From IMG/VR virus record IMGVR_UViG_3300028831_000180, positions 1-29,134 of that record: a stretch of 29,134 nt of DNA; one strand, written 5' to 3'. Below the pieces are notes generated by a model that was given only the letters and a program-made list of their open reading frames with translations, was not told the origin of the DNA and searched no databases. Shown here one piece after another: positions 5,912-10,879 of the stretch (position 1 is the stretch's first letter; the number at the start of each line of letters is the position of its first letter). This DNA is from a virus. A program made the translations under genes and the position numbers.

Positions 5912-5991
5912 TGAAATAACCAGATTCGGACATAACGCCTTTGTAGCACTATGCGCCATAAGGGTGCTATGTCCGATTACTGGCTATTTCA
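5912..5991 (-). repeat. 80-base imperfect palindrome
   Basis: TGAAATAACCAG (5912-5923) pairs with CTGGCTATTTCA (5980-5991) at 11 of 12 positions, and TCGGACATA (5926-5934) pairs with TATGTCCGA (5968-5976). The interior can form a smaller TAGCAC/GTGCTA stem. It lies between the phosphoribosyltransferase stop and the next gene. Both arms include the CGGACA word. Possible RNA processing signal, attenuator or protein-binding site. Confidence 0.6.
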
Positions 5992-6037
5992 GCAATGAGA
6001 GCTAAGTATCCTATTACGGGCCGGAATACCCGTTTTG

Positions 6038-6490
6038 CTATGCTCGTGTGAACCTTGCACCGCTTCGGACGAGTCGCCCATATTCGTACGTTCCTACGTA
6101 CGTTGTCGGGAAACTCTTGATGTCGTACTGATAGCGGTATTCGTTCCAGGTTCTGATACCTTGCGAAGTAACATCCTCTACGGCGTCTATTACCTTAATG
6201 CGCGTTGAGCCCGTAGAGATAAAATCGTCCACGAATAGCCATTTATGTCCGATTCGCCCGACTATACGGCTATCATCGTGCGGAGTGTACTCTTTGCGCA
6301 CGATTGCCATGTTTACCCCGAAATGCCTGGCCAGTACTGGAATGACCAGAGAGCCGGAAAGGCCCGTACCGACCATTGTGTCGAAGTCGACATGATCTAG
6401 GGCTATCTCGGCATTTGCGATCAATGTGCTTTCTGACCCGAATGCCTCTTCGAAGTAGCTTGCCCCGACTTGCAGGTAATCGTCACTCAT
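6038..6490 (-). CDS. phosphoribosyltransferase-like protein
   Basis: The protein is 150 aa. The PRPP-binding loop is clear: WLFVDDFISTGSTRI (hydrophobic strand, two acids, then a T/S-rich loop), preceded by MVGTGLSGSLVIPVLARHFG and the flexible-loop segment VRKEYTPHDDSRIVG. This is the type I phosphoribosyltransferase fold (family that includes orotate, adenine and hypoxanthine enzymes and PyrR). The base substrate cannot be told. Salvage of nucleotides during phage growth, or a PRPP-sensing role, would fit. The start is set by AAAAGGAGCGAAACGGAC before the ATG at 6490. An in-frame GTG at 6544 would add MSYCGSECSRPPKRSETD, less likely. Confidence 0.78.
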   Translation of the reverse strand: MSDDYLQVGASYFEEAFGSESTLIANAEIALDHVDFDTMVGTGLSGSLVIPVLARHFGVNMAIVRKEYTPHDDSRIVGRIGHKWLFVDDFISTGSTRIKVIDAVEDVTSQGIRTWNEYRYQYDIKSFPTTYVGTYEYGRLVRSGARFTRA

Positions 6491-6686
6491 GTCCGTTTCG
6501 CTCCTTTTAGGTGGACGTGAGCATTCCGACCCACAATAGGACACTTAGCTCCCATTCATCAGAATTGGGGGACAAGTCTTTAATGTCTGAGTTAGAGCCA
6601 CTTGCGTGGAATTACCCAGACATACCCCATTTCTGGTGTAAGTCCCATTCACACTATTGACGTATCAAGACACGTGTTGCGGAGTT
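6491..6686. other. 196-base intergenic stretch
   Basis: Only very short minus-strand frames without a binding site are visible, for example one of 18 codons near 6600-6660. It holds the leader of the phosphoribosyltransferase (AAAAGGAGCGAAACGGAC). No clear promoter or terminator was recognised. Confidence 0.4.
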
Positions 6687-6797
6687 TTACCGGCTGCGAC
6701 TACAGTTATCCACCTTTGCCAGGCTTGAGTAGTCCGTACGATTCTGGCCCAATGTCCGTTTTGCGCGGTATTCGTCTTTTACGTCTTTGATGCGCAT
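6687..6797 (-). CDS. doubtful small basic protein, 36 aa
   Basis: The frame reads MRIKDVKDEYRAKRTLGQNR and ends with NCSRSR. It stays open upstream to a GTG at 6938, which lies inside the repeated TTCGGGTGTATACAT element. Neither start has a convincing ribosome binding site, unlike the other leftward genes. The downstream part is hydrophilic and basic. It fills a gap of the right size in the operon, so it is kept at low confidence; it may be noncoding. Confidence 0.3.
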   Translation of the reverse strand: MRIKDVKDEYRAKRTLGQNRTDYSSLAKVDNCSRSR

Positions 6798-6888
6798 TAC
6801 GGCGGGTTCCGGCGAATCACCCGTTACGTCCGCGATGTGGGGATTTTTGGTATTTGTAATCCCATTTAGGAAAGATTCGGACAAGGTG

Positions 6889-6943
6889 CATGTATACACC
6901 CGAATGTGAGGGTATAGGTGTTTTTTAGATGTATACACCCGAA
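6889..6943 (-). repeat. direct repeat ATGTATACACCCGAA
   Basis: The 15-mer occurs twice about 35 bases apart (near 6891 and 6929), each with the palindromic core GTATAC. Read leftward it is TTCGGGTGTATACAT, which could contain a -10-like TATACAT. It lies just after the stop of the gene at 6960. Candidate operator or promoter pair. Confidence 0.45.
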
Positions 6944-6959
6944 CCTAACCTAAATGGTA

Positions 6960-7151
6960 CTACTTGGTCTCAATGGGCGATTTTGAGCAGTACCAGTGCG
7001 AATCGGAGGAATCGTGCACGCAGTACATAACCGATGTATCGTTCACGAATCGCCCGAATTGGGCATTGTTCCCGCTTACGGCAATTGCGATACCTACGAC
7101 AATTGCCGCAATGAGTACAGATTCCACGACAAGAGAGATGATGGTACGCAT
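6960..7151 (-). CDS. small single-pass membrane protein, 63 aa
   Basis: The N-terminus MRTIISLVVESVLIAAIVVG and the next few residues form one strong membrane segment (about residues 4-26), possibly an uncleaved signal anchor. The outside part (NNAQFGRFVNDTSVMYCVHD and WYCSKSPIETK) holds two cysteines that could form a disulfide. The start is set by AAGGAGCGAAA before the ATG. Such small phage membrane proteins can act in exclusion or lysis control, but nothing identifies its role. Confidence 0.75.
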   Translation of the reverse strand: MRTIISLVVESVLIAAIVVGIAIAVSGNNAQFGRFVNDTSVMYCVHDSSDSHWYCSKSPIETK

Positions 7152-7206
7152 TTTCGCTCCTTATTCAGACATACCCTCTTATGACTCCTTTGTCGTTGAT
7201 GCCCGA

Positions 7207-7434
7207 TTACACCTCTTTGTAGTCGAATGCCCAGATGTTGCATGTCTGGACCGGTTCGTCCAGATCTTCACCGGTTTCCGCGTTTACGGGCTGAAGGCGA
7301 GCTTTGGGGGTGATGTCCGCTTTTCCCAATGCGTCCGCTTTCGTGACTTCGATGTCGTATCCGACGATTTCGAAGGTTACGCCCTTGATTTCGATGTATG
7401 CCCCGATGTTGGGCACATCCACCAGAATCGCCAT
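7207..7434 (-). CDS. hypothetical protein, 75 aa
   Basis: The protein is soluble and mainly beta-strand in pattern (GAYIEIKGVTFEIVGYDIEV, then ARLQPVNAETGE and a C-terminal NIWAFDYKEV). It looks like a small beta-barrel or SH3-like domain, but no family is recognised. The ATG has a clear site (AAGGAGCGGAA). A promoter-like element with TATAAT lies about 40 bases upstream (7474-7493). Confidence 0.72.
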   Translation of the reverse strand: MAILVDVPNIGAYIEIKGVTFEIVGYDIEVTKADALGKADITPKARLQPVNAETGEDLDEPVQTCNIWAFDYKEV

Positions 7435-7473
7435 TTCCGCTCCTTATGTCCGTTTTCGCCCGCGAGATCCGAG

Positions 7474-7493
7474 ATTATATGAGGCGATGTATG
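7474..7493 (-). promoter_or_regulatory. leftward promoter candidate with TATAAT
   Basis: Read leftward: CATACATCGCC, three bases, TATAAT (7479-7474). Transcription would begin near 7467, about 33 bases before the gene at 7434. CGGATCTCGCGGGC follows the -10, as it follows the related copy near 806. No consensus -35 is seen; the conserved CATACATCGCC may take its place as an activator or sigma contact. Confidence 0.5.
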
Positions 7494-7653
7494 AACACAT
7501 GTCATGTCATGTCCGATTTTTCGTACAATTCGGACAAAGGAGCCATAGCAGGGTATGTCCTGACACATCCACTATTTAGGAATTAAGGTACATGTGGCCT
7601 TTATGGCCTATTCCCCGTTTTTCGGTTGTTTCGGGTAATTCGGACATGTCATC

Positions 7654-7875
7654 CTATTTCAGGAACATCCGAATTGCCTGCCAAATCGTCTTTTGTCCGG
7701 TCTTTACGAGATACCGTAAACGACGGATTTGCTGGATTCTTCCGACATATCCGGTATAATACGGATTGTCGTCGTAAATCCTGACTTGTACGTCCTTCCG
7801 GATATTCTCGACATATCCGGGTATTTCAGACATATACCACTTATCCCCTATGTCCGAATTGCTCTTGATCAACAT
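7654..7875 (-). CDS. hypothetical basic protein, 73 aa
   Basis: This is the first gene of the leftward unit. It begins MLIKSNSDIGDKWYMSEIPG, continues with a YxxNIRKDVQVRIYDDNPYY segment and ends in a basic helix (RIQQIRRLRYLVKTGQKTIW). The basic helix and first position suggest a DNA-binding or regulatory protein, but no HTH is evident. The ATG at 7875 is preceded by AGAGGAGGTGATC, the best binding site in the left arm. A GTG at 7887 overlaps that site and is rejected. Confidence 0.72.
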   Translation of the reverse strand: MLIKSNSDIGDKWYMSEIPGYVENIRKDVQVRIYDDNPYYTGYVGRIQQIRRLRYLVKTGQKTIWQAIRMFLK

Positions 7876-7894
7876 CTCCAAGATCACCTCCTCT

Positions 7895-7966
7895 CAAGAT
7901 CGTTGATCTTGGCCCCCGCGCCTAGATCAAGTGTACCAAAATGATCTTGATAGGGCAAGATCATTT
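7895..7966. promoter_or_regulatory. paired GATCTTG inverted repeats (operator candidate)
   Basis: CAAGATC (7895-7901), gtt, GATCTTG (7905-7911) is a perfect palindrome. AAATGATCTTG (7939-7949), six bases, CAAGATCATTT (7956-7966) is a second perfect inverted repeat with the same core. Both lie just upstream of the leftward gene at 7875. The arrangement suits a dimeric repressor controlling that unit. Confidence 0.6.
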
Positions 7967-8059
7967 CACCATCTGTAGGTACGGCGTATACCCTATGTCA
8001 GGTAGTACCTAGATAAAGGGGGTATTTCGGACATGCCCTTTTTGTACGGCGTTCCAGGC

Positions 8060-8162
8060 GTGCTTAGTATTATGGGTACATAGCGCACCATGTGTGCTTA
8101 GTATTCTATATACATAGAATATTAAGTACTTAGTATCATATAGTACATAGTATGCTAAGTAC
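8060..8162. repeat. AT-rich iterons GTRCTTAGTATY
   Basis: Copies begin at 8060, 8094 and 8126 (34 and 32 bases apart, about three helical turns), and an inverted copy ATGCTAAGTAC lies at 8152-8162. Between copies two and three, TATTCTAT (8102-8109) and ATAGAATA (8114-8121) form a perfect palindrome. Same-face phasing suggests cooperative binding by one protein. Confidence 0.65.
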
Positions 8163-8438
8163 ACCTAGCATGCAGGGCATATGTGGGTGAAAGCCGCGTA
8201 CACGACTTGTCGTATAATTCGGACATATAGACTATAAGGGAATAACTATATTAAATCAGACATAGGGTATATGTCGGAAAGCGGCGTGTTCTTCTCACAT
8301 GCATGAACTAATAAAAGTTGATCTTGGGATTTACACATGCGAGTGGTAAACAAAGTTGATCATGTCGACATGTAGACAGGATTGTGTATTACAAAAGATC
8401 TTGATAAGATCCTAGGAAATGAGGAAAGGAGGTGTCGA

Positions 8439-8759
8439 ATGACTGACATGCGGGAGTGGTGCCCTGATGAAGCAATCGAACAGTTAACAGTTCGCCGGGC
8501 ACTGCAAGATAAGGAAGATCCAATAAAGATGGCATCTGATATCATCAGAGAAAATCTTCCTCTAGCAACCATGAGTATGGTTTATTTGGCAATAAATAGC
8601 CAAACCGAAATGATCAGGTTTAACGCGGCAAAGTACGTTATGGACAAGAGCTTTGGCAATGGGAATGACCTTCGCATGCCCGACAACAAGCCAGCCTGGG
8701 ACAAAATATTCGATTCTGTCCTGGTAGAAGTTGACCAAATTACCAAGGGCAAACAATAG
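8439..8759 (+). CDS. putative terminase small subunit
   Basis: The protein (106 aa) is all-helical. It begins MTDMREWCPDEAIEQLTVRR and has a central block IIRENLPLATMSMVYLAINS followed by MIRFNAAKYVMDKSFG. That block resembles the armadillo-like helical repeat often found in small terminase or TerS-like proteins (ENAPLA...HLA...RL.AAKYVLDR). It would bind the packaging start site and hand DNA to TerL. It is the first gene of the late operon, with AAAGGAGGTGTCGA before the ATG at 8439; an upstream in-frame start at 8382 lacks such a site. TerL is about 2.1 kb downstream. Family assignment is tentative. Confidence 0.5.
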   Translation: MTDMREWCPDEAIEQLTVRRALQDKEDPIKMASDIIRENLPLATMSMVYLAINSQTEMIRFNAAKYVMDKSFGNGNDLRMPDNKPAWDKIFDSVLVEVDQITKGKQ

Positions 8760-8816
8760 AATAAAACGACAAATTAGGAACACAACAACTATTGTGTAGG
8801 GAGGTAAATATGAAAG

Positions 8817-9164
8817 GTGAATCTGGGCAATGTGGACCAAGAATTAAGAAAACAAAGTCGTTTCATACAGTATATGAACTCGTTCCAATTTCTCGTTTTA
8901 GACGATAAACCACGCTCTCTGCCTGTGGAACCCAAGACCACATGGATCGCATCGATGATCGTCGATTGGAGAAAAAAAATGGGAAACTGGGTAATTCACC
9001 TTGAAGGACACGGAATGCATGACAATGGTAAGGATCAAGATATAGATGACTTGCTACGCTTCTTCGTTAAACAATGTAAAGAAATGGGGCAAGACGTCTA
9101 CGATGCAAAATTGACTGTAGGGAGTGTACGAAAACTGGTAAATGATGAATGGAAATATCAATGA
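8817..9164 (+). CDS. hypothetical protein, 115 aa
   Basis: The sequence begins (V/M)NLGNVDQELRKQSRFIQYM and contains TTWIASMIVDWRKKMGNWVI; no family is recognised. It is soluble and mixed alpha/beta. The GTG start lies 12 bases after GGAGG, longer than usual. An ATG at 8810 has ideal spacing but opens a different, 32-codon frame that ends at 8908. Either a short leader peptide is made and coupled to this gene, or the start is otherwise. The stop overlaps the next start (ATGA). Confidence 0.6.
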   Translation: MNLGNVDQELRKQSRFIQYMNSFQFLVLDDKPRSLPVEPKTTWIASMIVDWRKKMGNWVIHLEGHGMHDNGKDQDIDDLLRFFVKQCKEMGQDVYDAKLTVGSVRKLVNDEWKYQ

Positions 9165-9358
9165 GATACAAGGTTCTTTACAATGGCTTACGAAAAGAAG
9201 TAGAAGCAACGGGATTTAAAGAAACAATAAGCGGATTTATTTCCTTTTATCAGGAAGATCAGCCTGTCTTAGTAGTTGCTAAGGATAGCGTAGTTTTTAT
9301 TGAAAAGTTGGAGGATGAATGCCTGCAACAAGAACCGCAAGACGCGGAGATACTGTAG
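9161..9358 (+). CDS. hypothetical protein, 65 aa
   Basis: The protein begins MRYKVLYNGLRKEVEATGFK, continues with strands QPVLVVAKDSVVFIEKLEDE and ends in an acidic, Gln-rich tail. The pattern is alternating beta-strands, as in small phage accessory proteins that act as modulators, but no family is recognised. I choose the ATG at 9161 that overlaps the upstream stop (ATGA) rather than the earlier in-frame ATG at 9149. Its last codons overlap the next gene. Confidence 0.65.
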   Translation: MRYKVLYNGLRKEVEATGFKETISGFISFYQEDQPVLVVAKDSVVFIEKLEDECLQQEPQDAEIL

Positions 9359-9831
9359 GGTATCGCAATGCTCTCGGTAAGTTTCGAAACGCCACGGTCA
9401 TTGCGGACACGAAAGCGCCGAGTTCTGCACCAGCGTCCAGCACAAGTACGACCGGCGGAACGCTGGCCGCCGCGACGTATTCGTATCGCGTAACGTTTGT
9501 CGCCGCTGGTGTCGAGACTGCTCCCAGTCCAGCGAAAACGCAAGTCACCACAGGTTCAACAAGTACCGTGACTATTGACGTAACAGCTATCGTTCCTACG
9601 AACGCAACAAGCTGGAAAATTTATGGTCGTACCAGTGGTTCTGAGCTTTTGATGGGTACCGTAACACTTCCCACGAAAACGTTCGTTGACGACAACTCAG
9701 TAACTCCATCGGGTGCGCTTCCCACAGACACGGGGAACGTTAGCCTCATGTTTGCTAGTGGAGAACCGAACCGTAATAACGTTGCCAAGACTACCACGAA
9801 CAAGGCTACGAACAGATACTTTAATCGATAG
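9319..9831 (+). CDS. virion-associated protein with fibronectin-like domain
   Basis: The protein has 170 aa. After a short basic N-terminus (MPATRTARRGDTVGYRNALG) it holds one Ig/fibronectin-like domain at about residues 45-140: GGTLAAATYSYRVTFVAAGV, then TSWKIYGRT and LPTKTFVDDNSVTPSGALPT. The pattern A-A-T-Y-x-Y-R-V-T, W-K-I-Y-G-R-T and D-D is shared with a domain in the tail tube protein at 19299. Such domains decorate virion surfaces and bind sugars weakly. The site GGAGGATGA precedes the ATG. Its place upstream of TerL is unusual for a head fibre, so it may be a capsid decoration protein made from the same operon. Confidence 0.65.
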   Translation: MPATRTARRGDTVGYRNALGKFRNATVIADTKAPSSAPASSTSTTGGTLAAATYSYRVTFVAAGVETAPSPAKTQVTTGSTSTVTIDVTAIVPTNATSWKIYGRTSGSELLMGTVTLPTKTFVDDNSVTPSGALPTDTGNVSLMFASGEPNRNNVAKTTTNKATNRYFNR

Positions 9832-9838
9832 GGGAATT

Positions 9839-10015
9839 ATGGACGACTTTAACCTGGGCCGCATTTGCTATGAGACTTATGCCGAAAAACGTGAATGGAA
9901 AAACTTTCTCGGTGAAGCGTTGCCACCATGGGAAGATTTGAGCGAAGGTAGGGTAGAGGCGTGGATGGCTGCGGCTAAAGCTGTAAAGGAGACTCTGTCA
10001 GAAGGTGGGCAATGA
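9839..10015 (+). CDS. small conserved-type phage protein, 58 aa
   Basis: It begins MDDFNLGRICYETYAEKREW and contains PPWEDLSEGRVEAWMAAAKA. The W-E-x-L...R-x-A-W-x-x-A-A pattern is seen in many short actinophage proteins of unknown function. The ATG follows AGGGGAATT. The stop TGA directly precedes the next start (TGAATG). Soluble and helical. No role known. Confidence 0.7.
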   Translation: MDDFNLGRICYETYAEKREWKNFLGEALPPWEDLSEGRVEAWMAAAKAVKETLSEGGQ

Positions 10016-10357
10016 ATGGCTGATTACTCGGGAGTAACAAGATTTACCCAGACATCGGCGGTTAACACGCAGAATGTTCTGGCATCAACAACAGGCAAGG
10101 CGTATCGGCTACGTATGGTAACGGTGACGTATTCTGCCTCTACGACGCAGAGCGTGCCGGTAGTTCTTACATCTGGTGCAGGTGCGGGTTACAACGCAAC
10201 ACTCAATACTATTTCGATTTCTGCTACGACTAGTGGATCTTACATACCAACCACGCCGATTCCGATAAACTCGGATGATGCAATCACGGTCACGGCTCCT
10301 GCACTAGCTGGCCAGACTTCATCGATTGCTATCTATTTGGATAGACTTGCGGGGTGA
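10016..10357 (+). CDS. beta-rich protein, probable virion component
   Basis: The protein (113 aa) is rich in Thr, Ser, Ala and Val: LRMVTVTYSASTTQSVPVVL, TLNTISISATTSGSY, ITVTAPALAGQTSSIAIYLD. The composition and strand pattern fit an outer-capsid or decoration protein with a jelly-roll or Ig-like fold. No catalytic motif. The start follows AAGGTGGGCAATGA, next to the upstream stop. Role inferred from composition and neighbours only. Confidence 0.6.
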   Translation: MADYSGVTRFTQTSAVNTQNVLASTTGKAYRLRMVTVTYSASTTQSVPVVLTSGAGAGYNATLNTISISATTSGSYIPTTPIPINSDDAITVTAPALAGQTSSIAIYLDRLAG

Positions 10358-10360
10358 GCA

Positions 10361-10513
10361 ATGTTCGCCTTAATTGGTGCAATTATTCTATTCTTAGCAG
10401 CATTTGGTGTGCACGCTGGGAACGTTAATTTAGTCATTTTAGGATTGGCGTTCTGGGCATTACACTTTGCCTTCGCATGGACACCGTGGCCTAGCAGAAT
10501 CCAAAATGGCTAA
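10361..10513 (+). CDS. small two-pass membrane protein, 50 aa
   Basis: The sequence begins MFALIGAIILFLAAFGVHAG, has a second hydrophobic run VNLVILGLAFWALHFAFAW and ends TPWPSRIQNG. Two membrane segments (about 2-17 and 22-41) leave almost no soluble part. GGGGTGAG lies just before the ATG. It overlaps the next gene by eight bases. The Trp- and Phe-rich second helix is typical of small actinophage membrane proteins. Function unknown; holin-like or exclusion roles are possible. Confidence 0.68.
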   Translation: MFALIGAIILFLAAFGVHAGNVNLVILGLAFWALHFAFAWTPWPSRIQNG

Positions 10514-10769
10514 ATTTTTAAAGGTGTTTAATCTTATTTGTACTTTTGCCTGGGCAATATTGCTGTTGCCTAGTTTATTATGGTGGAAAGATAGCATTCT
10601 ATGGGTCATTTTAATTTCAATCTGGGCTAATATCGTCGGCCACTTTTCGGCGTACGGGGCGTCGAGGGCGGAGACGGGCGACAGTTTAACGGAAAAGGAT
10701 AAAGAATGGATAGCCACCGTTATTTCTCAACAGCTTGCCAACATGAATTGCACGACAAGTGTCGACTAG
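10506..10769 (+). CDS. two-pass membrane protein, 87 aa
   Basis: Two membrane helices are clear: FLKVFNLICTFAWAILLLPS (about 4-24) and SILWVILISIWANIVGHFSA (about 30-49). A hydrophilic C-terminus follows (RAETGDSLTEKDKEWIATVI). The form fits a class II holin or a superinfection-exclusion protein, but holins usually sit next to the lysin, which is 17 kb away here. The ATG at 10506 lies in the last codons of the preceding gene, so translation is probably coupled. Confidence 0.68.
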   Translation: MAKFLKVFNLICTFAWAILLLPSLLWWKDSILWVILISIWANIVGHFSAYGASRAETGDSLTEKDKEWIATVISQQLANMNCTTSVD

Positions 10770-10879
10770 AATGCAAATATTGTCGAAGTTTATGCCGATG
10801 CCCCTGCCACCCTGTGGAACCGAGACTGAAGGACCGCGTTGATCTTGGATTAAGAGAGTTTAGAGGATTAGATGAGTAA
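10706..10879 (+). CDS. small zinc-binding protein, 57 aa
   Basis: A frame that overlaps genes on both sides reads MDSHRYFSTACQHELHDKCR, then LECKYCRSLCRCPCHPVEP, and ends FRGLDE. Seven cysteines and several histidines in the pattern CxHELHDKC...CKYC...CRCPCH indicate one or two zinc sites. Actinophages and their hosts often encode short proteins of this HDRC...C..C...CPCH type just before TerL; their function is unknown. AAAAGGATAAAG lies seven bases before the ATG. The gene overlaps its upstream neighbour by 64 bases and TerL by 8. Confidence 0.75.
   Translation: MDSHRYFSTACQHELHDKCRLECKYCRSLCRCPCHPVEPRLKDRVDLGLREFRGLDE

Larger units (their letters stand above)
7876..8438. promoter_or_regulatory. 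divergent control region
   Basis: This 560-base gap separates the leftward and rightward units and must hold start signals for both. It has inverted repeats of GATCTTG near the left gene, then AT-rich iterons and a palindrome at 8060-8162, then GTTGATCTTG (8317-8326), GTTGATCATG (8355-8364) and AGATCTTGAT (8397-8406) near the right gene. TATAAT occurs at 8213-8218 without a proper -35. CGGACA copies lie near 8034 and 8220. It could also contain a replication origin, since AT-rich iterons are typical of these. Confidence 0.6.

Noticed and set aside
6964-7482. 172-codon plus-strand frame
   Set aside because: Antisense to two minus-strand genes with strong AAGGAGCRAA leaders; composition reflects the opposite strand.
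8008-8042. AAAGGG...CCCTTTTT as a rightward terminator
   Set aside because: Six-base stem with a 15-base loop is weak, and there is no upstream rightward gene to end.
8213-8218. TATAAT as promoter of the late operon
   Set aside because: No -35-like hexamer at 16-18 bases; retained only as a note in the control region.
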